Origin: Synanceia verrucosa
Lineage: Eukaryota > Chordata > Actinopteri > Perciformes > Synanceiidae
NCBI GenBank assembly: GCA_029721515.1
Contig: CM056570.1
Location: forward strand, 3,232,533-3,296,532
Direction: 5' to 3'
DNA length: 64,000 bases
Part shown: one piece after another, positions 23,890 to 35,280 of the stretch
How positions within the stretch are numbered: position 1 is the first letter of the stretch
How the letters are laid out: each line of letters opens with the position of its first letter
Program-made: the position numbers and the translations under genes
The notes under the pieces: model-generated
Seen by the model: the letters and a program-made list of their open reading frames with translations, nothing else
Database searches by the model: none
What the model was told of the DNA's origin: nothing

Positions 23890-25489
23890 CGAATTGAGAA
23901 CACACAGTAGTCTTTTTTTATCTGCTGCGAGCTGTGGAGGAAAAAAGGGATTCAGTGAGTGAAAATATTTATTTTGACAGCAAAGTTTGAGGCCATTTCT
24001 TGTAAGCAGCATTAGGGTCTGCAGTGAATTCTTAATATCTCATCTCGCTCTGCATCCCATCTGCTGGAGCTTCCCTGTTCCTCTCTGATGTTCATTTTGG
24101 ATCTTAACACTGGATCCATTAGGCTCCATGCAGGGAGTATCACCAGACACCGGATCAGCAAACTTTTATAGCTCGTGGTCGGGTGGATTGATGTTTTCTT
24201 CCGGAGCAACATTACTCTCACCACTCTCCAAAGACTGATGGGAGTTTGTAATATATATTTCCTCCCTCTAATGTCTCCCTCGACTGACTAAACGTCACAG
24301 GAGAAGAGAGAACGAGGCTGGAAATATAGTGAAACGCTTCCACAGATCCTTCCAGCTGTATTAACAGCAGCACAGTGATGCTAAGCAGCTCTCAGAGTCG
24401 ACTGATTGCTCGTCGATCTATGGAGCTCCATGGAGGCGGGGCCAGCGGCTCAGTGGTGGGTTTAGTCCCGGGAGAAAGATGGTGTTTATGAAAATGTACG
24501 GAGAGCCTCTCCCTTGTTAGGATGTGCATTTACTTGTCAGCTGCTAAAAGGGGAATTTTAAAAGCCCATTAAAATGCAAAATATAGACATACTTTGTGTC
24601 GTGGGAGAGTGGGTCAAGGGGAAAGCATTAGCGGTGAATGTAAAGCATTTTCTACAGTCCTCATCCATCATGCTGCACAAAGAGTGGATTCTCCGAATGT
24701 ATTCATTGCAAAAACTGTTGGGCAGACGATTGAGCTGCGCCCGGCGGGGCCGAACAAAGGCAGGGGGTAATACAGAAAGAGAAGAATAAAAATACATATA
24801 AAAAAAAGATAGAGTAATACACCACCTGAGTGTCCCACCGACCGCCAAGTCACATCATCTCACCGATGCCTTTTCAATGTCACACTTCATGCTTTCGCAC
24901 ATTCCTCGCCTTCTAAAGCCGCCGTTGTGACTGTCAAACATGCACAAAGTCGTGATTCAGCCTCTGAGCACATCGACCACATAACCTCATTGTTGTTGTG
25001 AATATACACGAGAAGAAAAGGGATCTTTGTGAATCACAGGTGACATACTGAACATCATGTGTGAATATGATAGGATGCTGGAGCAAAGCTTTACGCTGCT
25101 CGTAGACTAATTATAGTTTATTCAGCTTTTTATTTCTCTGGGAGTATTTCTAACACATAGTCACAAACACATTACATATGTCATATCTACCGCTGTGAAT
25201 ATGATTGTAGAATAAATGTAAGCAAATATTCTGCTAAATCAAACCAAATGTTTGGGTTTGAGAAATGGCATCAGGTCACAAACTTTCTAATTTTACATCT
25301 AAACTGTGAACAAAAATATTTTCCGTTATCCCATGCTACTTCACAACGTTATCAAACTATTTTTTTGGGATATTGTTTTGACTGAGATCCCCATAGTGAC
25401 AAAAAGTACACATCATTAGCACGTTTAAAGTTACGGTGAGGACGTTTTACCTAAGATAGAAAGGAGCCTTCGTTTAACATTAACTCTTT
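23890..25489. other. Non-coding; possible conserved element at 24540-24790
   Basis: No gene seen. 24540-24790 has CCCATTAAAATGCAAAATA and a GC-rich end with GCGCCCGGCGGGGCC. It is open on both strands (71 and 96 codons) but unlike any protein I know. Confidence 0.35.
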
Positions 25490-25661
25490 GAGTGCCATCG
25501 ACGTAATAATACGTGTTTTTTCGGCAGCGGGTCGCCGATGACGCTCTCACACGGTAATTTTGGGGCTTCTGGGAGATGTAGTCAGAGCATAAAGAGACGG
25601 TATACACCACAGAGATCATAACAGGAAGTGGAGACGATCGAGATTAGAAAGCAAAACAAAC
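25490..25661 (+). mobile_element. TTAA MITE, copy 4, left half only
   Basis: Starts with TTAACTCTTTGAGTGCC and follows the family to AAGCAAAACAAAC, then breaks off into unrelated sequence. No right terminus was found downstream. Confidence 0.85.
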
Positions 25662-25890
25662 TCTTCTTATGTCAGCGCGACTCGACTGGATTTTTAGTGG
25701 GCTAGATGTTCAGTTTTCGTCAGCGACGTGGAGTCAGGACGTCGGCGAGTCTCTGACTGCCTACTTTGAGGTGTTCATACTGCCTCGCCCCGATCTGGGG
25801 GAGGAGTGCCTAAAATTGTGTGAACAAGGCATCAGCAGAACTTCAGCTGATCTATACTGAGTGCCTAAATGTTGCTCATATTTAACGCTT
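25662..25890 (+). other. Unassigned open stretch joined to a broken MITE
   Basis: From the MITE break point a frame of 63 codons opens at 25669 (MSARLDWIFSGLDVQ...) and ends at 25860. Composition is more GC-rich than the MITE. I do not recognise it, and no splice or poly(A) context supports it as an exon. Confidence 0.2.
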
Positions 25891-26950
25891 TTAAAAAAAG
25901 ACTTCCAAATTCTTGTATTTTATGACTGAACGGCATGCCAGTGTTAATGTGATATCCCGCTGAACGTGAGAGCTCACATGACTCAACTTCCTGCCAGTGG
26001 CCCTGCTGCTATGACGGACCCCTGAGTTAAAAACTGAAAAAGTGCCAGATTATTAAACATTTATGAGAAAGGCTCAGATTTGTCAGTTTATTTAAAAGCC
26101 TGCTGCAGGATCATGTCACACCGCTCTTACTGTTGATTCGAAGGAGGAAGGCTTATCTCGGTTTGAGGCATCGTCACATCTGCTGCAGTCTGAAGCACAC
26201 GCTCTCTGTTTTACTGTCTCTCTCTCATAAACCTCAGAGGACTGGCTTGTTCAATCAGATCCAGCGAAGGAGTGCTGGATCCTAAAGCCCCAAACCTGCT
26301 GGGACTCTCAGCACAATCTCCCTGCACAGGACTGCTGCCTTAATGACTTCCCCTTCCTTTTCTGCCTATAACACCTTTAACATCAGCTCATTCTGAAATA
26401 GCGGTCATGGATTAAGTAAGTATTTTTGAGTTTGAAGGCAAAGATCAAACTGTGGGTCGCACCTCGTCCTCTCCTCATCAGCCTCACAGCTGTGTGATTT
26501 GATAAAAACACTTGGCAGGACCTCTGCAGCTGACCTTTTGCCCTGAGCTTAACAGGTCCTCTCTATGAGCAAACCCACGGCACGTAACCAGGCAACACTG
26601 ATGAGATATGAGGTCTGGCCATCGAGATGTGGAGGATGTGTGTGCACATCTCTGATGTTTCCCTTTTGGCGACCCTGGAAAGTGCCTGCTGGGAGATCGC
26701 AGATCCTTAGATCAGCAAGGGTGCAAATGAGACTTTTACTTTAGTAAAGTTATATGTTACATATTTGTCACATGCACAAACAACTACTGATGCAGCTGTG
26801 TGCAGCAATGAGTTTTTGGAGTAAAATCTGATTATTAAATCCTAAAAATACTCAAGTCAAGGAGCTACAGGACACAATTTAATACAATTTAAAGAGCAGA
26901 GTAAATCAAATTTGTGTTATATAACATGATAAAGTACTGGAGATGAGCAG
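25891..26950. other. Non-coding, nothing recognised
   Basis: No gene or shared repeat seen. Confidence 0.45.
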
Positions 26951-26952
26951 TA

Positions 26953-27130
26953 CAGATTAAATTTGATTAAATTAAGCTTTATTGTCATCACACATCTCAC
27001 AAGTACAAGGTAACAAAATGTAGATTGCATCCAAGCAGAAGTGCAAAAGCAGTAATATAAAGTAACTAAATGGGAGCGTATATGTAATGTATATGTAAAA
27101 TAATATACATATACAGGAGTATAGAATGTG
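26953..27130 (-). mobile_element. LINE 3' tail, reverse
   Basis: AGCTTTATTGTCATCACACA followed by CACAAGTACAAGGTAACAAA is the reverse complement of a fish LINE end. The same block recurs at 49812-49920, there with CACCAGTACAAGGTACCAAA. Confidence 0.6.
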
Positions 27131-28404
27131 TATAACTGTGTTCTTTTGGTTGATATGAGTTAATTCTGGTCGCAGTGCTTCGAGCTGACCTTTTGACTCA
27201 CTTGCTAACTTTCCTTTAACCCTCAGAAAACCAGCCTCACCTTCTCCTCGTCACTGTATTTTCACAACTTTATGAAGAAGGAAAAGGATTAAAAGACGAC
27301 AGCAAGAGAAAGATGGAGATTCAGACAGCTGGACGATGGGAGATCACTCCAATTCCCCTTTAAATTTTAATACTTTTAAGCAATGCATATACAGTGAGTT
27401 TAAAAATGAATGAATTCAGATAGATGGCTATGTAATGCCAGCTGGGGGCATTAATCTCCTTTAGCACCACTATATTACGCCCATATTAAAACAGGAGGAC
27501 GTTTGAAATAGCAGCCCGTGGGGATTTGATATTTATGGCTTCTTGCGTTTATAAATTCTTTCACACAAACAGAAGTGATAATCCCAAAAGGAGATGTATG
27601 GAAAAGATAGGCCTCATCCAGGCAGGCCAGACGATCACCGTCAGTCCGTGACGGCGCGTCGGTGGGCGACCGGGTCGTGATGTGCTGCCGGCAGCGTGGG
27701 ACGTGACGCCGCGACACCGACGCCTTGAATGTGACAAAATGTGCTCTGGACCTGATGATGACGATGAGTGCCATGTGTCATGAGGAGGGTTTGTTTGTCA
27801 CGCAGGCCTTTCACTGCCAAAAACGTATTCTGCCTTTGTTCAGCTGACGCTACACCAAAGGTTTATTCATATTCCCATGAGATGGAAATGCAATCAAGCC
27901 AGCCGCAGTGAAAACATCAAAACCTCTAATTTTTATAAATTACCTTGATTGCAAACTGACACAACAACGAGAACACAGACACAAAAAAAATCACCCCTGC
28001 ACTGTGATAGCTGGACCGCCGTGATGACAAACAACTACTCACACAGTTAATGAAGTCTTTTTTTAAATTTTACCCCGTAACGCAGGCATCAGTCGACACG
28101 CTGCTTTATTTACCATTTACAGTGACACGCTGGCTGTCAGCTGTGCAGATATCAGAACAAAAACACTGCCACAGATTGTATTTGTTATTATCACTTGACT
28201 GCAGATTATGTTTACAGCTAATTAAATGCAGCATACAGCTGCACAGGCTGAGAGCCGTCATTCACCGTCTCTCCTCTGAATTACAGGGACAGTTCAGGCC
28301 AATTATTTTTGGACATTCAGTGTGTGAATGATTAACATAGCTTTCTGCCCCCTGTCAGGTTTACCCCATCTGTATGACCCCTTTCATACTGCACATTACC
28401 ACTG
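27131..28404. other. Non-coding; CpG-dense patch at 27600-27780
   Basis: The patch 27630-27730 has many CpGs (CGGCGCGTCGGTGGGCGACC) and lies in a minus-strand frame of 99 codons without recognisable motifs. It could be a small CpG island or a CpG-rich enhancer. Confidence 0.35.
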
Positions 28405-28855
28405 TTAACTCTTTCAGCGCCACTGATGTATTTTTATGTCAAAGTGATTTTTCAGCAGCAGGTCACTGATCGCACTCTCACACAGACTGTGAGTAATTTT
28501 GGGGCTTCTGGGAGATGTAGTCAGAGCATAAAGAGACAGTATACACCACAGAGATCAAAACAGGAAGTGGAGACGATCGAGATTAGAGAGCAAAACAAAC
28601 AGAATCTGGAGAAAAAGTGGTGATTTTGGTGAAAGTGTCCTCTACTCTACCTCTGATAAAACAAGAATGGAACAAGGTAAAAACAAACATTTTTTTCATG
28701 ATGAAATAGAGAGTCTCTACTCTCATTTGAGCTATTCAGTGTTTTCAGAGACATAGTACAAAATATTCTGTGGGTCCAGAAATATGACTGAAAATGGGCA
28801 GAAAACGCTGGAACAAGACACTTTCTGTTTCATAAACTGGATGACACTCAAAGAG
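28405..28855 (+). mobile_element. TTAA MITE, copy 5, nearly full length
   Basis: TTAACTCTTTCAGCGCC at the left, full family interior, and ACACTCAAAGAG at the right. The right TTAA has changed to TGTC. Confidence 0.9.
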
Positions 28856-28929
28856 TGTCATTCTGGCATTTTGTCCCTCGCCATGTGACTGGAGAGGGTG
28901 GAGAGAGTACAACCAACAAGTTAATAATC

Positions 28930-29350
28930 AACTTTCACGAACTGAAAACACACTGTAAAAGGATTAAAGGTGAAAACAACAACAACTTCCAGACCAGGCA
29001 ACGCTGTGGTAGCAACCTGTCAATGATCAGGTAGCCCGAAATCATCGCCTACTTTCTGGTCTGTTTGACCCTAAATGAACCATAATTTACTAAATGGACA
29101 TCATGCTGTGTTGAAGAGGACTTAAAATTACAGACTGAGACCTTAAACTCATGTTTACAATGTTTACTGAGGGAATATATCACAAGAGAAGAAGCATCAT
29201 TTTCTATTAGACTGATATTAAACCGGAGGAGTCGCCCCCTGCTGGCTGACAGACAGAATACAGTATTGGCTTCACTTTTCAGTGCTTCCTGTTGAAAACA
29301 CTCCTCGTAAGCACTGTAACACCTGAATCATTAACACTGTATTATTCCTG
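28930..29350 (-). repeat. Dispersed repeat family B, copy 3
   Basis: The reverse complement aligns with 2600-2930 through AACGCTGTGGTAGCAA, TAAATGAACCATAATTTACT and GAGTCGCCCCCTGCTGG. Confidence 0.65.
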
Positions 29351-29794
29351 CTCTGGCTGGCCTCCATCTTGAATTAGCATGGCGGTGCACAGGGAACACA
29401 CTCATTAAAGTTTTTGGCACATGCTCTCGTTTTGGAAGCAAAACCTCCAAAACTTATTGCATTTTCAGCGGCGCTCCAAGTAAGTGGCATTAATTAATGA
29501 CCATTTAAATAATGCCAGGTGATAACAGCAGTTTGCAAAGCAGCAGTATCACACACACACACACACATTCACTGTAATATGATAATGTGTTCTGTAATGG
29601 TATTCATTTTACATTTATTCTTAGGTTTGCCAACTAATTGACTCTAGTTTTCTAAATGCCAGATGAGAACAGGTGTAGCAGTGAGTGTCAAAATATTTCT
29701 GACACTTTTTCCATGGTAAGATGCAGAGATAGTGGTGCAATAGTTAGTGCTCAGAACAATAATTAGCAGGCATTACACACCACACTGTTAGCTC
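29351..29794. other. Non-coding, with (AC)9 microsatellite at about 29550
   Basis: No gene recognised; one short AC tract. Confidence 0.45.
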
Positions 29795-29820
29795 TTAACT
29801 CATTGAGTGTCAGCCGTTTT
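29795..29820 (+). mobile_element. TTAA MITE, copy 6, left terminus only
   Basis: TTAACTCATTGAGTGTCAGC followed by CGTTTT, then unrelated sequence. Only the end survives. Confidence 0.55.
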
Positions 29821-30545
29821 GTCTGTTCTATGTAATTATTATTACATTCTATATTATCTGCTGTCTTCTTTCCCTTTGAAGGCACTCTGGTGTTTGCTGA
29901 CCTACATCCTCAAAGTCAAATTTGCACTCAGAAGCCCTATCAGGGCTTTAGACACTCACTGTAAAAATGTACAACTTTTGCAGAAAGCCCTTCCTCTGTG
30001 CGACGGACCCCCAGCCTCTGGTTCCTGGTTCCTGGCCTCCGCAGGGCGCCAGTTTACAGGAAGAAGTGACACAATCAATTTGCAGAGCAACTGACACAAT
30101 CAGCGCCTACATAAATCATGTCAGCACAGCCAGGCCCCAAGGCGCCCGCTGAGGTGACAGTTTGGTGGCTCACCTCCAGAACGTCACCTGTCAATCAGCA
30201 GAGTGACAGGCAGCAGACAGCAGGGGCTGCTGGGATTATTTCCAAACCTGCGAAAGCCGCGACGATTACCTGCTTAAACCTGCAACCAGACGATTGCCAC
30301 TGTACAAGATCAGAATGATAAACTCTTTTCACAAGACCGGTGATTATTTCCATCAGATTACATTTACACGCTGTGATGACATCCACAAAGAAGATTAAAA
30401 GGAGTCAACGCAAAACACTCAACACGACCGAAGTAAAACTAAATGAACATCAATATAAATCTATACATAAACTCATCTAACACATATAACCCAGGATATC
30501 TTTTTTTGTTTATAACTGGACTCTTTCTTTCTCACTGAGTTCACT
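29821..30545. other. Non-coding; small block shared with 34352-34395
   Basis: The block near 29907-29945 (CCTCAAAGTCAAATTTGCAC) recurs in reverse at 34352-34395. Both lie close to a MITE copy. No gene was seen. Confidence 0.4.
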
Positions 30546-30549
30546 ACTC

Positions 30550-30690
30550 TTCACCATTTTAAACAGGAGGGAGGAATTTAAACTGAATTCACCTTTTTAG
30601 ACCCAAATTTGACCCAGAACACTGGAATTCACTGAGAAGTGATAGGAAATAACTGGGATTTAACATCTCAATCAATAAATAATAAGAATG
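30550..30690 (+). repeat. Dispersed repeat family E, partial copy
   Basis: GAATTCACTGAGAAGTGATA and AACATCTCAATCAATAAATA match 12950-13216 and the reverse of 42365-42735. Confidence 0.55.
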
Positions 30691-30782
30691 AGCTTTCCTG
30701 ATTTTTTTTTTTTTTTGATGTTTTTGAAATTCATGGGTAACAACAATAATTATATTTTAGCATTAACTCAATGAGTGGCAAT

Positions 30783-30783
<1 letters not shown>

Positions 30784-30837
<54 letters not shown>

Positions 30838-30905
30838 GTATGTATATATGTACAAATATATACATACGTATATATGTGTACATATATACACGTATATATA
30901 CGTCA
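30784..30905. repeat. (TA)n microsatellite born inside a MITE
   Basis: A pure TA tract followed by TACACGTATGTATATATG-like variants, ending at ATATACGTCAAAATG, which rejoins the MITE sequence. Confidence 0.9.
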
Positions 30906-31012
30906 AAATGTTTTTTAGTCTTTTTTAGCAGCATAAGGGAGCGCTCTCACGCACCCTGTGAGTAATTTTGGGGCTTCTGGGATATGTAGTCGGAACATAC
31001 AGAGATGATATA

Positions 31013-31270
31013 ATGGTCTGTCTGTCATGCTCAGTCTGTCGTGACTTGGGCTGGGAATCGGAGGGTTGCTAGTTCAAGTCCAGGTCGGACCATGTGTAGA
31101 GAGTGGACTGGTAGCTGGAAAGGTGCCGTTCCTCATCCTGGGCACTGCCGAGGTGTCCTCAAGCAAGGCACGGGGCGCCTCACTCTAACAAGTCTCCTCT
31201 AATGCATGTGCAAGTGTGTAATGTGTAACTGAAAATAAAATACTAAAAGAGTGTAAATTGAAATTTCCCT
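31013..31270 (+). mobile_element. tRNA-derived SINE, V-domain-like
   Basis: An A-box-like ATGCTCAGTCTG lies at about 31028-31039 and a B-box-like GTTCAAGTCC at 31072-31081, the internal promoter of RNA polymerase III. The body contains GCACTGCCGAGGTGTCCTCA followed by AGCAAGGCAC, matching the central conserved domain I know from fish SINEs (V-SINE/HE1 type). It ends GTGTAAATTGAAATTTCCC. ATGATA on both sides may be a short target duplication. The insertion removed or replaced the middle of the host MITE. Confidence 0.75.
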
Positions 31271-31657
31271 CCCCCAAATGATAAAATAGAGAGTCTCTTC
31301 TTTCATTTGAGCTAATCAGTGTTTTCAGAGTCACAGTACAAAATATTCTGTGGGTCTAGAAATGTGAGAAAATGGGCAAAAACACTGGAACAAGGCACTT
31401 TGTTTTATAAAACGGCTGGCACACAAAGAGTTACACATATCATTTTGATCAAAGAGCTTTCATATACTGGTGGATTAATATGTTGGTAATATGAATGAAT
31501 CTAGATTTGCTACTAACCTCTATCAAGTAGTCACACAGCAAATAACATTTTTTATACACTCCAGATGCATCTATAATCGTTTGGAATCTAATCACGTGGT
31601 ATCAAGTGGACATTCGTCCCGTCCTCGACCCACTTAACATGTCTGACTCATTTGCAG

Positions 31658-31990
31658 GCGAGCTGAGAGAGCTGATCAGATTGAGGCTGGAGGTGGAGGC
31701 GGACATATATCGACCACCAAAACGACGAACTGACTCAAGCCTCAGCAGAGAGACACTTCCAGGCACTGAGTATCTGTGAAACTGGGACAAATTCAAGGAA
31801 ATGTTTGTCATACCACTGGTTTTATTTGTGCTTTCATTCCCTTTATGTGCCTTTATTTCACACTGCTGCTTCCTTGATGAGTTGTGAGTGGATTCCTATT
31901 TATAGAGCAGACACATAACTGACATTTGAAGAATTACAGCCAACATCTCCTTGCAGGTTTTCAAAATAAAAATGGATGTTGGAATTACTT
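31658..31990 (+). CDS. Candidate 3'-terminal coding exon with 3'UTR, gene unknown
   Basis: A splice-acceptor-like CATTTGCAG ends at 31657. The following exon has two bases of a split codon, then 39 sense codons from 31660 to a TGA at 31777-31779. The predicted tail includes LIRLRLEVEADIY, a basic RPPKRRTDSSL stretch and ends GTEYL. It looks protein-like: amphipathic, then basic and serine-rich. A 3'UTR of about 190 bp follows with AATAAA at 31965-31970. No upstream exon could be recognised, and the family is unknown to me. A chance open frame cannot be excluded, because 39 codons is short. If real, the 31 kb to the left would hold introns of this gene, with intron phase 1 before this exon. 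Confidence 0.35.
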
Positions 31991-33040
31991 CAAAGAATCA
32001 AGGACTCTTGTCATTCCAACAACATATACTTGCACATGATGTGGAGCGAAATTAAGCACTGAGGCCACTTTAGCCAATATAAACGACAATATAAAAGGTA
32101 TAAAAATAACAACCATAAAGAGCATTTACATTACTTTTGGCATCTGTTCTCAGGATGGAAGGACCATTTCACCCAGTATAACAAGAAGTGATTCTGAACA
32201 GAATGACAGACTATAGCTTTAAATTTGGCGCTTGAGCGGTTGTTACTTGAAGATGCAGTACGATTACAAGTATTCATTCAATGCCAACATATAATTGTGA
32301 CACTACGCAGCAGTGTGATTACTTATTCTATGAGATGTGCAGTAAATAGCTGGTTCACATCCGATCAGCTCTGTAGCAGCCAAAAAAACAAGCCAGCGCA
32401 TCAACCGGAGTGACAATTTCGCGGCGCTCCTTCGAGACTCTCCAACTGCCAATCAAGCCGCTCACACAGGTGATATATCTGCACACACACACACACACAC
32501 ACACACTCTCCTGCCAATCCGTCGTGACAGACAGGTCTGAAACACTCCGTCACAGCGGCAGTGGTAGATAGCAGCGGGAGCGAGGAAGTGCCGAAACAAC
32601 TGGGACGTCCTCGTGATGATCACAACGTTTCGCCAAACGGCTGCAACCAGAGGATCGCCGCGGTCCGCTGCGTCTCTTTTCATGCTGCTGCAGCTCGGCT
32701 TGTCGCTGCAGGACCTTCGCTCTCTCAGACCCTACGGAGGACTGTCAACGGCATAAACACGATGCATTTTTTATGTTCCAGCACCGTAGGAGACGTGTTC
32801 TCGCTGTTACAGACAAGAGATGATGTTCCATACAAGTAGCTTTATGCAAATTATGAGCTGATAAATTAGAAATGTAGGACAGGGGGTACTTTATTAATAA
32901 TTAAAATAAATGGTGTTTTTTTGCGTGGCAAAAGATGTCAAAAGTTTTCACTGTCATAACAGTTACTTTCCAAAAACTATAACATGTACTGACTGCTCAA
33001 AAAATCACCAAAACACACATCTACAATCTCTAATACTAAT
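31991..33040. other. Non-coding; CpG-rich patch
   Basis: Contains the CpG-rich patch listed separately and a (CA)n tract at 32482-32507. The rest shows nothing. Confidence 0.4.
32415..32830. promoter_or_regulatory. CpG-rich patch, possible promoter
   Basis: CpG density is clearly higher than in the surroundings (TTTCGCGGCGCTCC, GATCGCCGCGGTCCGCTGCG), and a plus-strand frame of 92 codons crosses it without recognisable features. It begins about 430 bp past the candidate poly(A) site, so it could be the start of a neighbouring gene or lncRNA. No TATA box or first exon can be assigned. Confidence 0.25.
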
Positions 33041-33044
33041 TGAT

Positions 33045-33620
33045 TGTCACGATTCCCTGTGTTCCCCTTGTTTTCCCCATCCTTGTATTTCTTGTGTTAT
33101 CATGTCAGTCTCTCCTTGTTGATCTGTGTTTGTGTGTGTGGGCGTGGCACACCTCCCTGGTCCCTCCTGGATAATCACAGATGAAGCACACCTGCCATTC
33201 TTCAGCACACCTGCCTCCCATCAGTTCATCACTTCAACTGCATATAACCCTGGCTTTCCTCCCGCGCTTTGTCAGATCGTTTGTTCTGCTACTTGGTAGT
33301 TTACATTCGGACCTCCACAACTACAACTACTCCTTGTGTTTCCTGTTGATTTCCCAGCCAATCTCTGACCTCTGATCCTCTTGTGCCCAGGTTCGTCATC
33401 ATCATCTCCTGCCATATTCCTGCTTGCCTGCTCTCCACCGATCATCCCCGGACAGTCCACATTCCGTGCCACCACCGTCTAATCCGCCCACTGCTTCACC
33501 TCAGCCATTCCTTCCACCTCACTGGACCTTCCCCTTTTCGTCACACATCCCAAATAAATTCACTTTTTGCCAGCCTTGTCTGAGACTGCATTTTGGGTCA
33601 GCACCTGTGTTAACATGACA
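33045..33620 (+). mobile_element. Solo LTR of an LTR retrotransposon (Ty3/gypsy-like)
   Basis: The 576-bp unit begins TGTCACGA and ends ACATGACA, i.e. TG..CA with a TGTCA/TGACA inverted pair. It is flanked by the 5-bp target duplication TTGAT at 33040-33044 and 33621-33625. A TATA-like ATATAA lies at 33242-33247 and a poly(A) signal AATAAA at 33553-33558, giving U3, R and U5 order on the plus strand. No internal region adjoins it, so it is a solo LTR left by LTR-LTR recombination. The pyrimidine-rich body resembles fish gypsy-type LTRs; the superfamily is an inference. Confidence 0.85.
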
Positions 33621-33708
33621 TTGATAAAGTCATGATATGATATAGTCCTTGATAAACAACTTATTTCATGCTTTTATGCTTCGTCATTTACTGTTTCAAG
33701 TGTTTTTA

Positions 33709-34198
33709 TTAACTCACTGAGTGCCAGCCCTTTTATGAAACAGAAAGTGCCTTGTTCCAGTGTTTTTGTCCATTTTGAGTCATATTTCTAGACCCACAGA
33801 ATATTTTGTACTATGACTCTGAAAACACTGAATAGCTCAAATAAAAGAAGAGATTCTCTATTTCATCATGAAAAAAATGTTTGTTTTTATCTTGTTCCAT
33901 TCTTGTTTTATCAGAGGTAGAGTAGAGGACACTTTCACCAAAATCACAACTTTTTCTCCAGATTCTGTTTGTTTTACTCTCTAATCTCGATCGTCTCCAC
34001 TTCCTGTTTTGATCTCTGTGGTGTATACCGTCTCTTTATGCTCTGACTACATCTCCCAGAAGCCCCAATATTACTCACAGGCTGTGTAAGAGCGCCCTCT
34101 TGCTCCAGCTGCCGAAAAAACACTTTGACGTATACTGTATATTCCTCAATGGTACTCAAGCGTTGGATTTTAAATGACGTACAACACTCTCTCAAAGA
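33709..34198 (-). mobile_element. TTAA MITE, copy 8, reverse, with extended end
   Basis: TTAACTCACTGAGTGCCAGC at 33709, full interior, then GTACTCAAGCGTTGGATTTT and CTCTCAAAGAG at the far end. The additional ACTCAAGCGTTGG segment shows that the full-length family has a subterminal repeat of its own end. Confidence 0.85.
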
Positions 34199-35280
34199 GA
34201 GAAGCATCTTTGAGAAAAGCGTTATGGAGATAAAAAGTATTATTATTGCTATTTTTATTGTTATGATAACAATGTGAGGCTATTGTTCCCTTACATCTTT
34301 ACAAAGTTAAAAAATAGCATTATTTTTCTGCACAAGTCGTAAATGTTTAAACTCTGACAGCACTTCTAAGTGCAAATTTGACTTTGAGGATATAGCCTGT
34401 GTCTCATCTTCACTAATTAATTTGCAACCTATTAAGCTACACAGTGCTGAAGAAACCCCGGCCTCCTCCGTCCTTGGCAGATATATCAATTAAGGCCACT
34501 GTATGTCTGTAGGGCGCAGTGATGTTAAACCGGCCCTGCAGGACCGTCTTTAATTAACCGCACACTGTAATGAGCTCGGTGGCGTAAAGACAGAACGGAC
34601 AGACTAGCATGGACAGATGTTGTTTAGATGTGCAATGAAATACCATTTCACAACACTGGGACTTCAGCAGACAGGTAATTTAATTGCAGCCATAATTATA
34701 TTCTAAGGAGCAGAGGAAAATGTCATTCTGGCATCAGACACGTACTCCATCTCGTCCTCGCCAGACAAATTACAGCACTGGTCATTTATTCAAACACTTA
34801 AACTGAACAACGTGTCACATCCACATTCCTTGTGTTTCCTTAAGTGTCCCTCTGCCCCTGTGTCTTCCATGTCCTCGTCTACCCTGTCCACCAGCACAGC
34901 TTTCCACTCGGGTTTCCTGTGTTGAAGTTGATGACTTTTTGAAATGTTCATGGAAACAGGAACACTTTTTCTGAACTTAGTAGTAATTCAACAAAACAAC
35001 ATTTTTCAAGCTTTTACTTTCATTTATTTTTTGACATAACACGGTTCATTTATTTGGAATTTTACAACACCAGTGTTGGGCATTAAAGCTCGTCATGACT
35101 TTGACTTTAGAGCTGGAGCTCATGGACGAGGAGGCGAACAAAGATGGAGGACAATGTTCAGACATTCAGAAGAGGGGTGGAAATATGAACATTACTGAGA
35201 GTTTGTTGCTCCAAAGGAACCAGAATGAGACAGCAAAGAGGTGAGAAGACTTTTACTGTGAAGGGCTGTTTGGACTAATG
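34199..35280. other. Non-coding; start of dispersed repeat near 35085
   Basis: No gene seen. 34540-34570 contains CTTTAATTAACCGCAC. From about 35085 the sequence belongs to the dispersed repeat that precedes the 51-bp arrays. Confidence 0.4.

Larger units (their letters stand above)
30763..31434 (+). mobile_element. TTAA MITE, copy 7, with internal (TA)n and nested SINE
   Basis: Left end TTAACTCAATGAGTGGCA, right end ACGGCTGGCACACAAAGAG. The segment that reads GACGTAATAATACGTC in other copies is here replaced by a long TA tract with CGTATATA interruptions (30784-30905). The middle of the MITE is replaced by a SINE at 31013-31270. Confidence 0.85.

Noticed and set aside
28426..28623. Frame with SNFGASGRCSQSIKRQYTP recurring at 16841, 33974 (minus) and 58442
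   Set aside because: It recurs because the MITE recurs. Start and end differ among copies, and the element is non-autonomous with no known protein.
30731..30965. YIYIYI-type frames
   Set aside because: Translation of (TA)n tracts; likewise at 18337-18519 and 49778-50150.
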